DNA of 64,000 nt from Phytophthora hibernalis. Taxonomy: Eukaryota > Oomycota > Peronosporomycetes > Peronosporales > Peronosporaceae. The stretch covers positions 124,001 through 188,000 of the forward strand of contig JAAKBF010000007.1 in NCBI GenBank assembly GCA_012656075.1, written 5' to 3'. The notes under the pieces are model-generated. The model saw only the letters and a program-made list of their open reading frames with translations, was not told the origin of the DNA and searched no databases. The position numbers were made by a program, and so were the translations under genes. Shown in pieces: positions 11,129-22,897 of the stretch; position 1 is the stretch's first letter, and each line of letters begins with the position of its first letter.

Positions 11129-12395
11129 TTAAGTAGTGCTTCTTGAACTGCATTTGCACGATGTTGCAGTTGAACTTAATCTTTTTGACACACTGCAGAT
11201 GTTGCCAATGTTGAGCAGCAGAAGCAGGTTTGGATCATGCAGGAGGGCCTTGTTAACCTCGCGCATGAAGTACAGCATAAAGATGCCGCAGTCGAAGCTG
11301 TTACGCTGCCTTGGGGAGGTTTCAACGCGCTTGGTCGCATATGGCACTGCCTTCCTGCCAAACTTCCTCTGTGCCTCTAGCTTGAAGTACTCGCCCAGGA
11401 TCCCCACGATCTCTCGTAATGCTTGGAATCGACGTGCAGCAAATATGGTTTCAGGCCCTCAATGGCAAGCACCGGATTTTGCATCACGAGGAAGCTCCAG
11501 TGCGAATTCATGCACACTGGAACTAGGATGACCGGTACTTCTCGTACGGAAAGCATGCAGTTATCCGGAAACGTTGTTGTACGCCGCTGTCATGCTGCCT
11601 TGGTTGCTTCTGTACTCCCTTAGGATGTTCCCAAATAGTTGACCGTCGAAATTGAAGGTAGAGGAGTTGCTCTCGGATGAAATATGAGACCAGAGGGTCA
11701 TTGAGCCAACCTTCAGGATCCAGTCTCTTTAAGTCGTTCTTCATGACTGGAATAGAGTACGTATCATTTTTGGTCCTGAAGGAAACAGCATCAATGCTGC
11801 ACACCAAAGAACTTGCCTCTGGTGCCTGAACGCTTGATGCTGAAGTTGTATCTTCACCTTCATTGATCACCACAGGGAAGTCCTTGTCTCCGACGGTTAT
11901 CTCTGCATCGGGTATACTCAACACCGTAGCCTGGGTCTTTTCGGGTATACTCGACACTGGAGCCCGGGTCTTTTCGGGTATACTCGACACTGAAGCCTGG
12001 GTCGTTTCGGGTATACTCGACATTGGAGCCTGAGTCTCTTCGGGTATACTCGACACCTTCGGCCTTTTCGATGAGGTAGCGGTCGTCTGGAGTCTTCGGA
12101 TTAAAGCCCTCGTCGGGTAAAGCTCCACATACTCGGCGAGCCGGTTGCGCTTGATAAATCGAGTAAGCCATGAGTTCAGCGCTCCTGGTTCCTTTTCCGA
12201 TAGCCCTGGAATACTCTTGACGCACTCCACTGAAATAGCAGTGCGCGACATCTTCTTACTACCCGTTGCGTTTTTCTTGACGAGACTGATGATCGGACTC
12301 TCAAATGCGAGCGTCGGGTCAGACTTTCCTGGGCGTGATATACGCTTGGAAGATGGGTCGACGTCCGATGATAGCAGATCATCTTCAGAAGCCAA
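11129..12395 (-). pseudogene. Ulp1-like cysteine protease (C48 fold), frame-broken, with repeat-rich linker
   Basis: Minus-strand gene starting near 12395 (MASEDDLLSSDVDPSS). It has an N-terminal basic region, then five copies of an 11-residue SSIPE(K/E)TQAPV-like repeat. The Ulp1 entry motif follows (LDPEGWLNDPLVSYFIREQL). In a different frame at 11129-11407 comes the catalytic end QRNSFDCGIFMLYFM, with the oxyanion Gln and catalytic Cys. The His/Asp block between was not clearly recovered. Ulp1 enzymes cleave SUMO-like proteins; in plant and oomycete genomes they are often carried by transposons. Location between two recombinase elements suggests a transposon passenger. Frame breaks near 11410-11530 make it a likely pseudogene. 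Confidence 0.65.
11908..12056 (-). repeat. 33-bp coding tandem repeat, about 4.5 units
   Basis: Units of 33 bp each begin (C)GGGTATACTCGACAC on the plus strand and encode the SSIPEKTQ-type repeat of the Ulp1-like protein. Unit edges are well conserved, and the TATACTCGAC core is nearly invariant. Confidence 0.85.
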
Positions 12396-12579
12396 ATACC
12401 CCAGCAGGGTAGTGCGGGATGTTCATCGCTTCTGACGCTTCTTCGGCTGTCCATCCATGCTCCTTCGTTGCTAGAACGATTCCGATTGTCTCTGCAATAG
12501 TGTGCTGCGTTGTGTGCGTCATTGCTGCGTGTTGCTTGGTGTTGCTTCGTGTCGTCCTTTAAGAAGTGATAGACGCGGG

Positions 12580-12745
12580 GGTCGGCTATCCACGACAAGA
12601 TTTTTGTAACAATAAGGTTTTTGGTTATACCCGTCACGCGATTAGGGTTTCGGCTATACTCGACAAGGTTTTCGTCTATACTCGTCACACGATTAGGGTT
12701 TCGGCTATACTCGACAAGGTTTTCGTCTATACTCGTCGACTAATG
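12580..12745. repeat. 51-bp tandem repeat upstream of the Ulp1-like gene
   Basis: About three units of CGGCTATACTCGACAAGG, then TTTTCGTCTATACTCGTC, then ACACGATTAGGGTTT. The first unit is degenerate (CGGCTATCCACGACAAG). They end about 190 bp from the start of the Ulp1-like gene and reuse the TATACTCG(A/T)C core found in its coding repeats. Confidence 0.85.
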
Positions 12746-12817
12746 TCAGCCATTCGATAAAGACACGTGACCCCGGTACGTACAGTCCCAATCTAACCTC
12801 TCCGAAGCAACGCGTGT

Positions 12818-14856
12818 CTACGACCTTGGCGCAGTTTCGAGGATATCTTGACGGTCCGGGTCTTGAATGGCAGCAACTCTGCGTAACTGTACGTGTCGGG
12901 CAATCTTGTCGTTAAGAGCCCCTTCAGGTATAGATCGTGAAGGTGTTTGAGACTGCTGTAGAGCCTCATAACTTGATCTCGTGGAGGTTGAGGAAGGCAA
13001 CCACTGCAGCCCCCGCCTCCGCCTGCTTCCCAAGCGCCAGAAATCGGTCACGATAGTCGGCTGTGCCGGGATCCAGCTTTAAGTCGTCGACGACGAACAG
13101 ATTCATCAGCGCGACGAGCTGTTTGGCATTTGACCGCTGGCGTTTTGGCGCTTCGGCCAGCCAACGTGGTTCGTGCGCGTACCACTCAAACGACGTCACA
13201 TGAAGGTAAGTCACTGACCCTCGTCTGCGCTTGGGATTGTTCTTCTCTTGGCTTGATTCTTGCTGACGCTTGTTTGTCTTCTCTTGTCCATTGTTTCCCT
13301 CCACTTTAGCCTCTAGGTTGTCCATGCGTGCGTCTTGGCGCTTGGTATGCTCCATTAACTGGTCAATCACACTACGCTGGTGGTCGATGATCTTGTTCTC
13401 GTTGCTGGGTTCCTTGTACGATGAGATGGATTCGTCGTGGCATAGCTTGGCATTCGTGTCTCCCTGGCAGCAAGATGCGACGACCACGCCAGTAGTTGAG
13501 CAACCGACGACCCCGATTAGTAGCTGCCGACTCCAAGCGCTTTACAGCAAGCCCATTCACATTTAGCTTCTTCAATGAGGTAAGTGGTGAGGACATCTGC
13601 AACTTGATGACTAAGATTGTACTTCGATCCTTCCATCTTGTAGCAGGTCGTGAACAGTGCGCGTTGGACGGCGGCGATCTTCTCCTACGTCTCAGCGTCG
13701 AATATCTGCAAGTTCTTCGGCTTCACCGTGGCCTTCGTGTCGTAGCCGCTGAGCGCCTTGCTAACCATGTGATCCTCCCTGCTTGTGCTGAAGATGTAGT
13801 TGAACCCCTTGTTTGTTGTAGACATGTTCCAGGCACCACGGTCAAAGATCCAGCGGTGCGTGAGTCCGTCGCAACCGTTGACGTGTTGAGCTCCACCGCG
13901 GCGAAACGAGTGAGACGTCAGCGCGACGGTAACACCAGCAGGCCGTGTGACACGATCAAGTAGTCGATTGACGTGGGAGTAGATGGTCGGTGTGGTGTCA
14001 GCGAGTACAGAGGCAGCGGCGACAGGCATGACGGCAGCTTCAAGACCGATGAACTCGTCAGGGTGATTCAAGACATCCACCAACGGCGTCGATGGAGACA
14101 AGTTGACAGCGGCTTGGACTGAGATCTCGGGCAAGTTGTCAATCAAGGCGACGGATGGCGCTGTCTGCGTGATGAGCGCCACGGCAACAGCATGCAGGGG
14201 ACAGGTGACGAAGTCGGCATCTGGGAACAGCGAGAGACCCTGCTCTTCGGACGGATAAACCGCACGAAGAAAAACACCGCCGCGTCAACAGAGAGGTTCT
14301 GCTTGCGGACAAGCGACAAATCGGAAGCTCGTCCGAACAGGTACCACAACAGACACATCAAAGCCGCATCTTGGTAGTCACTGGATGAAGCATTCTGATA
14401 CAAATACAACATCATCTTTTTTAAATCACTCTTTGAGCAAGGTGGAGCTTTGTTGACTACCTTTCCGTCTCTTTTCATACATAAGCTGTCAAGCGTTTTC
14501 CCCATGCTAAGCAACTTTGCTTCGACTATGTGTCATTGCGCAGGGAAGAGCTCGAACAACCACATCTTACTCTGTCTGTAGTACTGCATAGAGGTGTTCC
14601 GGGCAAGTGTTTTACCATTCTTTCCCTCGTTAAATGCTAGATACATACCAAACATATCCAATACAGACACAAAACACTTACCTGCGCCATCGTTCTCAAT
14701 GCATCGTTTAACGTAGTCAAACTCTACCTTTTCGCTCTTAACAAAGGCATTGAATGCCTTGATGGCTGTCACCCTGGCTCGCTTGGTGTTGCCAGGATTG
14801 AGCTCGTCTAAGCCCATGCCTTGATGATAGAGGTCGGATAGAATGGAAATATGCAA
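12818..14856 (-). mobile_element. Crypton-like element, tyrosine recombinase gene copy 2
   Basis: Same order as copy 1 but clearly divergent. The N-terminal domain at 14533-14856 has NPGNTKRARVTAIKAFNAF, MYLAFNEGKNGK and QSKMWLFELF. The middle block at 14143-14514 has YQDAALMCLLWYLFGRASDL. The catalytic block at 13685-14182 has VALTSHSFRRGGAQHVNG and a Tyr in NKGFNYIF. A C-terminal block at 12818-13487 has a coiled-coil basic stretch, SFEWYAHEPRW and a tail. The frame changes near 14245 (in the run before SRVSRCSQ), near 13600 and near 13030. Sequence distance from copy 1 suggests separate insertions, not a recent tandem copy. Element ends are not defined. Confidence 0.75.
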
Positions 14857-15728
14857 GTGATACGCTACACACTAGCTATTTGAATGGAGATACACATATT
14901 TTCCGCTCCCCTCCGACCCGATACGTCGGAATGGCTGGTATAGAGGACCTACCTAACCCTATGCACACTCATTGGTCGATATTACATTATAGCGTGCTTC
15001 TGATTGACCACATATATTAAAAACCCAGTGACTGGTTATTAAAGGGCCCCCAAACACCATACAAAATCGAAGTAAGGTCGGATAAGTGATAATATTATAC
15101 CATATCAACCTATCAGTTAATTAACACGTTCCAATCATGCCCAAACGGCGTACTTCTCTGTCTGGCCAATATATACAAATTTTGGTTTTCCGCCTCTCAG
15201 TCGGTCAATTTTGGTAGCTAAACGCGAAGAAGTAGCTTAAACGAAAGAACAGGTCTCGAGGTTTGTGTTGATATTTATCTTTGGCACTTAACTCAATTGG
15301 TATGCAAAATAACTTCGCAAACCCGAGCTGAGTTTGACGGCATAATAACCTTTTTTCGTAACCCGCCTCTAAATTAGCGATATTAGCCCCAAAAATGGTA
15401 GAGCCTCGTCAACGCTTTGCGATTCTCCTCGTAATAGCACAATCTATGGAACCTCCCACCTGACTCAAGAATTGCAGTATTACAAACGAGGTTTTATCCA
15501 GCGTTATGATCATGATTGCAGTTTCTGCCCTAACCTAAGTGCGATTTCATCCAATCATGATCAGGTTACTGTCCGCTGCCAGTCATTCATCTGGTCAAAT
15601 TTTGGCCAATAAAATTCATTTAACATTTTGTGTGGCGAACAAAAACCAAATTCGTATAAATTGGCCGGACAGAGAAGTAGATGTATTGATTCACGAACTC
15701 TTTCGGTCGCTATCAAGCTCAAGTCGCC
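14857..15728. other. Gene-free stretch before LCB2 copy 2
   Basis: About 870 bp. The first 150 bp is the upstream flank of recombinase copy 2 and shares CTAGCTATT, TCGGAATG and CCTAA...TGCAC with the flank of copy 1. The rest is AT-rich DNA and presumably includes the LCB2 copy 2 promoter. I see no gene or RNA here. Confidence 0.45.
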
Positions 15729-17181
15729 ATGGCCGCCGAGCACGTGCCATGGTTCCCTGCCATCATGTGTTTCCTGCAGTACTCCGTCCTCATCACCTTC
15801 GGCCACCTGCGCGACATCGCCGCCAGTCTCTCGGGCGTCTCCGCTACCGCTCGGAGGAGGCGCGTTCCGGCCTAGCTAAGCTGCTCGTCGCGTGGGAAAG
15901 CTTCTACACGCGCCGCCTGTACCACCGCGTGCAGGACGTCTTCAACCGACCAGTGGCAGGATCTCCCGGTGCCCATATTGACCTGGTACAGCGCGCGTCC
16001 AAGGACGGCAACAAGTCGTTCGAGCGTCTGGACGTTCCCCCTCAGCGCTGTCTGAACCTGGGCTCGTACAACTACTTGGGTTTTGCCGACGACTGGATGA
16101 ACACGTGCAGCCACGAGGTTTTCCAGGCCGTGGATCAGTTCGCTCTGGCGTCAACAGTGCCGCCCATGGAGTTCGGCACCACGTCGGTCCATGTGGCGCT
16201 GGAAAAGGCGGTGGCCAAGTTCATCGGTAAGGACGCGGCTATTGTGTACAACATGGGTTATGCGACAAATGCCACGACCATTCCAGCTCTGATGGGCAAG
16301 GGCACGCTCATTCTGAGTGATGCGCTGAACCATACGTCCATTGTCAATGGCGCGCGCGCGTCCGGCGCGACGGTGGGCGTGTTTGGACACAATGACCCTG
16401 AACACTTGGAGAAAGTGCTGCGTGTGAAGATCGCTGAGGGACAGCCGCGTACGCATCGTGCGTGGAAGAAGATTGTGGTGATGATTGAGGGCATCTACTC
16501 CATGGAAGGAGAGATCGTCCGACTGCGTGAAATGGTGGACGTGACGAAGAAGTACAAGGCGTACATCTACGTGGACGAGGCGCACAGCATTGGCGCGCTG
16601 GGCAAGACGGGTCGTGGTATCTGTGAGTACGCTGGAGTGGACCCCAGTGAGATTGATATTCTCATGGGCACGTTCTCAAAGAGCTTTGGTGGTATGGGCG
16701 GATACATCACTGCATCGGAAGAGATCATTAGCTTCATCCGCAACTCCAGTTCAGGTGCAATCTATGCGACGAGCCTGTCTCCGGTGATCGCCCAGCAGAT
16801 TCTGACGGCACTCAACATCATTGCTGGCCTGGATGGCACGGATATCGGTCATAAGAAGATTGCTTCCTGCGCGACAACAGCAACTACTTCCGTCAGAAGT
16901 TGATCGACATGGGCGTGATCACGCTCGGCGACTTCGACTCGCCTGTGATTCCGGTGATGCTGTACCACATGTCGAAGGTGGGCGAATACTCTCGTGAATG
17001 CCTAAAGCGTGATTTGGCTGTGGTGACGGTTGGTTTCCCTGCTACGCCGTTGTTGCTGTCCCGTGTGCGTTTCTGTATTTCGGCGGCGCACACGAAGGAG
17101 GATATGGACGAAGCCTTGAAGGCCATAGAAGAAGTGAGTGAAATCTGCCACGTTCGCTACAACAGCCACACCTGCGGCTAA
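15729..17181 (+). CDS. LCB2: Serine palmitoyltransferase subunit 2, copy 2
   Basis: Paralogue of the 2976-4493 gene, starting MAAEHVPWFPAIMCFLQYSVLITFGHL (shown in part). It keeps NLGSYNYLGFAD, LSDALNHTSIVNG, YVDEAHSIGALG and the PLP-lysine motif GTFSKSFGGMGGYI, ending at 17181. It has no intron at the GSPG/AHIDL junction. Two single-base losses break the frame. One is near 15830, relative to the copy 1 N-terminus. The other is near 16868, where GCTTCCTGCGCGAC replaces GCTTCCCTGCGCGAC of copy 1. Identity to copy 1 is patchy: around 16495-16590 it is nearly perfect at DNA level, elsewhere clearly diverged, suggesting gene conversion. The predicted role is the same enzyme subunit, perhaps with different expression. 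Confidence 0.92.
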
Positions 17182-17383
17182 GAACCGCAATAATGAATAG
17201 CATTAGTAGTGCAGACACGGTTAAGCCGTACAAGTAATAGCCGCTAATGCGCAAGTAGAATCTGAATCGACACGAGTACTCTTTCTTGCGAGCGCCTGCA
17301 CGCTCTTATTTCTCTGGACAAGAGTATCTAACGCGGTGGTACAACCACCTGAAGCAAACTACACTTTTCGATCATTGCCGATC

Positions 17384-20300
17384 TTAAGCTCCGTCTTCAT
17401 CGTTGGGCTCCAGCTTTACGGGGTCTGCGTCCTCTACTTCCGTTTTCACGGCTGGTTCAGTCTTAACCTCCTTCGGGTCTTCCAGCAGCGAATTGATCTC
17501 AGAAGGAAGATCCATGGGCTGTCCGTCTGGACCCGCAGTGAAGGCGAACTCGCGTAGCAAAACGCGCAGCTCTTTCTCTTCGTTTAGCAGCAAAACAAGC
17601 TGGGGCGTGGGGAGCTTATGGAGCAGCAATGAAAACGATGCCGGCTGGATGAGCGCCGAGCACTTGACGAATCCCTTCCACAATGCGTCCTCCATCTCCC
17701 ACACCCTTCTGTCAATGAGAATGTTTAGAAGTGATGCCATATCATTCTGCAGCGTCGGATACGCGGTGACGCTGAGAATAAGAGTACGAAGCGAAAGCTT
17801 GGAGATCTTCTCTTCTTGAACCAAGACACGACACACGTGGAGAAGCACATCGGACGGGAAAGCATGGCGGTGTTCCACACAGAAGTTGATGGCATTGATA
17901 ACCTTCTTTTGCATGCTTGGCTCGCTCTTTAGATCGACGTGATGCAGCGCCACCAGCACATCAATTGGGGCCACCACCTGCGGAGGCATTGCTTCTAGCA
18001 GCCGCGTAATGGCGACGGACAGCCGAGCCTGGGGTAGCGACAGTAGCTGGGGCAGCAACGGGAACAAAATTTCACCACGGATGCTGGGCAGCACAGGAAT
18101 GAGGACCGAAATGGAGTCAGGAATGTGTTCATGGCCATGATACAGCTTCAAAATCTGCTGCACGAGTTCATCTGTAGCCGACGACGATTCGTTCGGCCGT
18201 CCACGGATCGATAAGATCTGAATAACGTGACACACGAGCCCAAGAGCGTTCGGTTCATACCCATGGAGTTGTGCGACAACATTCACACTTCCGCGTTGCT
18301 TGAGATGCTTGATGAGCTTTTCAATGGCACGGAAAACGACTTGGCGCACAGTTTCAGATGCGTACGCGTATGTCGCCACCAAATGCGTTAACAAGGATGG
18401 CTTTTTCGCACACAGCGCCAGGTACAACTCCAAACGTCGAAGAATCTCCGGCTCGCTGTCCAAGGTCTTCGAGTTCGGTTTCGCATTGGATTTCGTTGGC
18501 ATAAGCGAGTAGTTCTTGACAAGTGTCCTTCTCGGCATGTGAAATTTGCTTCACTTTCTTCTGAATCCAGTCGTCTTCCTTCATTTCTTCCATGGGTTCC
18601 TCGGTGTTGGTTTCCTTCCCGTTCTGGCCATTCGCGACATTTTCGCTGCTGTTGCCTTCATTCGCGGTCTCGGGCATCGCTTCATCCTCATCTGTTGCAC
18701 TTGGCTCGTCAACTTTTGCAGGTTCCCGCAGCGAGTTAACTAACTTGATTGCGAACTCTTCGATGGCAGTTTTAAGAGCACCGACACCATAGAGCTGGTT
18801 AGCCACACACCGGATGGCAGAGTTTCGATAATGCTCGTCTTCGTGGCACGTGTACCGCAACAAGAGGAGAAGACACGGTGCCTGACAAACCTTTCGTTCC
18901 TTAGTGAGGTCACGCAGCAAAGTGATACCGAGTACGATCCCAGCCTTTTCACTAAACAGCGATTTAATTATGCGAAGAATCTCCACCGAGACACGCGGTA
19001 ATTGTGCCACAAGGCTCCCAAACAGCTTCTTGTCCGCTGAAGAGGACAAATCCATCTTCTTCTGCAGTGCATCAAAGAAATAGTTGACAACTGTCTGATA
19101 AATCTTAAAATCCGAGGTGCCAGGCGGATCAACTGTCTCCACCGCGGTGGTCGAGCCAAGCTGCGCAGTCGTTATACGAATGTACTCTTGAGAAATCAAA
19201 TTTATCGCCAGAGTCGATCGTACAGAATAGTCACCCAGTACGAAATCCAAGATCTTCTGGTATACAAAGGGCAGCTTTAGTGATTCACTTGCCACCACTG
19301 GCTTGCTGTTTTCATCCGTGCTAAGCAACCATGGACTGGACGCGAGTCGACAGACAACACCTTCACGCAATACCTCGTCACCCCGAATTTTTACACCATA
19401 CTCGTTCTCCAAGATCCGCACAAGCGCATCGATTGCCATTTCGTGTTGCCAAGCCACAGGCTCTGATTTCAGATGCACCTGAACGACGTTGTCCTCTGAA
19501 ACGGATACCAGTGGCTCCGCGATCGTAGCAGCGTTCTTCGATATCCAGTCGCTCACTTCTTCAACGACAGTCTCATCAAAAATAGGTACCAAGGCCGGTT
19601 GTTCCTTACTTTGCGCTTGCAACCTCGGATCGCGTCGGAGGCGCGGGTCCCGCATTCGCTTTGAGCTTTTCTCAATCGCCAAAACTGACGAAGGAGTGGC
19701 AAGTTTTGCGAGCAAGCTCGACATTCGCGCCTTCAGTGCGCTAGGAACGAGTTCTAACTGCAGATTAGGTGGCGCTGGCGGCATATCGAAGGCAAAGCTC
19801 TCCAGCACCAGGTTCGCTACTTCCACCGCTTGCATATTCACAATCCCATCGTGCGTCACCTTTTCCCGAGAAATCGGAGCGGCTGAAGACCCCGAAAGGT
19901 TCACACGTCTGCGCTTGGCATGTGCGTTGGCGTTCTCCACTCGCTCCGTGATCGACTGGGCTGCTGCGCGTTTACCGATCCTTGCTCTACGCAGCGATGC
20001 CTCAGTAGGAGCAGAAGTATACCTCCTTCGCTGCTCCTTGCTTTTTGTAATTGCAGCGAACGCACGTTGAGAAGCACCAACCGCAATCAAAATATCCGTC
20101 ACCTCGTCTGAGAACGCCTGAGCCGCTGGGTGACTCAAAAGCTTGCCCAAGTTCGCCGACAACGTCTTCTGGATAGCAGGATCTTCACTTCCCGACGTCG
20201 CCACTGTAGTTGAGAGTGCAATCAGCTTCGGCAAAATGTGCGACATATGCTGCGGTCGAACCGCCGCAAGCAACGACAGCGAGTTCACGGCCACACTCAG

Positions 20301-21108
20301 TTCGCGTCTCGGCAGCGCCACCTTGGCGTCCGACGCTCCGATGACACTCCACACATTCGTTGCAACAGGAAGACGCCGAACTCCTCGAGCTGCGTCTTCA
20401 CGAGAATGGCCTGCGTGCCAGCACTCAGTCGGTCCAAGCTGCAGACGTTCGGCTGCACATTGGAGCGCATGGGGTCGCGGTACACGGACGCGTCCTGCGC
20501 CGTACTGAAGAGCATGACTCCGCTCTCCAGCAGCTTCCAGGCGCGCAGCCACACTGCCGTGCTGCGGTTACTGTCCCCGTCTCGGGCGGGTTGGCCACGA
20601 CGTCCGCCGCCGCTTCCAAGCAGCGGATCGTGGCGTCCCACGCGCTTCGGGGTTCTACGTCCGCGTGGTTCTCGACACCCTCGGCCCGCAGCACCACCTG
20701 GAAGCTCGCGTGCAGGTTGCCGAGCGCCATCTGCAGCGCCAAGCCCACGTTCTTCTCCGTCGAGTGGCTTAGCAGCAGGACCGTGTGGCTCACGTGGTAG
20801 AGCCCCGCCAGGAGCGCGGAGGCGACGTCTATAGCCTCGGCTGACGCTACGTTGGATGTGGCGGCCGCAGTCGCCGCTTCCTGCGCCACCAGTTGCAAGA
20901 TCGAAGCCACCAGCGCCGCGTTCCGTAGCTGCGCGACTTGGCCCAGCAGCGGCAGCGCGCTACGCAGCACGCGGCGCTCGTGGCCCGACGGGTCGCGGTG
21001 TTGCACGATCTCCTGCACGTGGCGGAAGAGCTCGGTCTGCTCGGCGTTGCTGGTCGCGCCCTGGAGCTGCTCCAGCAGCGCCGCCACCTCTCGCTCCGCG
21101 CCGTCCAT
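17384..21108 (-). CDS. SYMPK: Symplekin, scaffold of mRNA 3'-end processing
   Basis: Long HEAT-repeat protein that bridges the cleavage/polyadenylation and histone pre-mRNA processing machineries in the nucleus. The start at 21108 (MDGAEREVAALLEQLQG) is preferred to an upstream ATG at 21162 that sits in the shared promoter. N-terminal HEAT helices are followed by a Ser/Arg-rich linker with RDPRLRRDPRL, a middle domain (QKILDFVLGDYSVR, RRNSAIRCVANQL-like), and the conserved C-terminal domain (SVAITRLLEAMPPQVVAP, VLVALHHVDL, LRTLILSVTAYPTLQNDM, WKGFVKCSALIQPASF). The acidic tail carries KTEPAVKTE and VKLEP, possible SUMO sites. The frame changes near 20580, 20355 and 18440, each by one base. 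About 1,200 residues when joined, normal for the family. Confidence 0.88.
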
Positions 21109-21321
21109 GGTCTTAATCTTAATGCGGAGTTTCCCTTTGTGCCAATTAGGAGCTCCCTGCACGAAGGAGTGATGGTCGTGGCTTTGTCCGGCGATAAGTG
21201 TCGTATAGGAACTATCTTTTCAATACGTTATAGTGAAAGTTGAAGCGGCAGTTTGTGCGTCGGACAGATTTTGCCAAAAGTGGGTGTTGTCGGATTTTTA
21301 TGCCCCCTTTCCACAATAAAG
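21109..21321. promoter_or_regulatory. Shared divergent promoter of symplekin and ARP1
   Basis: Only 213 bp separate the two start codons, which face away from each other, so both promoters must lie here or overlap the 5' leaders. No TATA box is evident. There is a pyrimidine-rich patch just before the ARP1 start. Confidence 0.6.
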
Positions 21322-22603
21322 ATGAGCGCGACCCGGGAGGTGCTGGGCAACCAGCCACTGGTGATCGACAATGGCAGCGGCCTCATGAAGGCGGGCTTCG
21401 CGGGCGGAGAGACGCCGCAGGTGGTGTTCCCTTCCTTCGTGGGCGCCACCAAGCACACGCGCATGATGCCGGGCGGCGCGTACGAGGGCGGCGACGTGTT
21501 CGTGGGCAACCGCGTGCAACACCACCGCGGCCTGTTCAAGATCCAGTACGCCATGGAGCACGGCGTGGTCACGGACTGGAGCAGCATGCACCGCATCTGG
21601 CAGCACGTGTACTCCAAGGACATGCTCAACGTGCAGAGCGAGGACCACCCGGTGCTGCTCACGGAGGCGCCTTTGAACCCTGTGGCCAACCGCCAGCGTG
21701 CCGGCGAAGTCTTCTTCGAGGCCTTCAACGTACCATCACTATTTGTGTCCCCACAGGCGGTGCTGAGTCTCTACGCCTCGGGACGCACGACCGGTGTGGT
21801 GCTGGACGTGGGTGACGGGGTGGCCCACGTCGTGCCCGTCTACGAGGGCTTCACGCTGCCGCACGCCATCACCAGGATGGACATTGCAGGACGCGACGTC
21901 ACGCGCCACTTGCAGTTGTTGTTGAGACGTGCAGGGTACAACTTCCAGACGTCGGCGGAGCAGGAGGTGGTGCGCGAGATCAAGGAGAAGCTCTGCTACG
22001 TGGCCTTCAACCCCACCAAGGAGGAGCAGCTGGAAGCGGAGAAATCGGCGCTGGCCGTCAAGGACATGATCAGTGCCAAGTCCAAGCCGTCCGGCACGTC
22101 GGGCGATGACACGTCAGCGTATTATCTACCGGACGGCACGCTGCTCAATGTGAGTGCCTTGTCGTGGTTGGGATTGGCGCAGGTGCTAGATGTTTTAACA
22201 CATTTTTCTTTCGTTTTTGCAGATCGGCCCTGAGAAGTTCCGCGCTCCGGAGGTGCTATTCCGACCGGAGATTATCGGCTCGGAGGCACGCGGCGTGCAT
22301 GAGTGCTTGGTACAGGCCATCATGAAGTCGGATCTCGACCTGCGGAAGACGCTCTTCTCGCAGATTATCCTTTCAGGCGGGTCGACGCTCTTCCCGGGAT
22401 TTGGCGACCGCTTGCTCGCCGAGGTGCGCAAGAAAGCACCAAAGGACATTAAAATTCGGATCTCGGCACCGCCCACGCGAATCTACTCCACATGGATCGG
22501 TGGCTCCATTTTGGCCTCGCTTGCGACTTTCAAGAACATGTGGATCACCAAGAGCGAGTACGAGGAATACGGCGCTTCCATCCTGCACCGCAAGAATTTG
22601 TAG
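21322..22603 (+). CDS. ARP1: Actin-related protein 1 (centractin), dynactin filament subunit
   Basis: Forms the short actin-like filament of dynactin, the activator of cytoplasmic dynein. Two exons, 21322-22149 and 22223-22603, encode about 402 residues. Signatures are QPLVIDNGSGLMKAGFAG (nucleotide loop 1), VLLTEAPLNPVANRQRAGEV, LYASGRTTGVVLDVGDGVAH (loop 2), SQIILSGGSTLFPGFGDRL and STWIGGSILASLATFKNMW. The start at MSATREVLGNQP is chosen over an upstream in-frame ATG because the earlier residues match no actin. An unusual insert of about 22 residues (SALAVKDMISAKSKPSGTSG and neighbours) lies before the conserved YYLPDG. The frame is intact throughout. Confidence 0.93.
22150..22222 (+). other. 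Intron of ARP1
   Basis: GTGAGT donor, TTTTTGCAG acceptor, 73 bp. Splicing joins LLN to IGPEKFRAPE, as in centractins. Confidence 0.93.
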
Positions 22604-22897
22604 GCGTCGGAGACGGAGGGCGGGCGGAAGCACAGAAGAGTACCCGCGGGTGTTGCTTTACTTCGATTCTATTGTTATTTTGGTGTGGAGCGAGCGAGGC
22701 AACAACCTGCGGTGTTCTGCTGGCGTAGAGGGTGCGAAGAATGAGAGTGGTGAGCGAGTAATACAGACCAAGTTTTTTAAAATACGTGTGTACTTTGAAG
22801 TCGGCCTGGTGGATAGCTACGCTGGTAGTTGGGTTTCTGCATGTAGTTCCGACTCTGATCGTTCTATTGCATTGACTGCATACACTACGGTAGCAGC

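Noticed and set aside
11908..12745. CRISPR-like array
   Set aside because: Units are true tandem repeats with no unique spacers, and the genome is eukaryotic.
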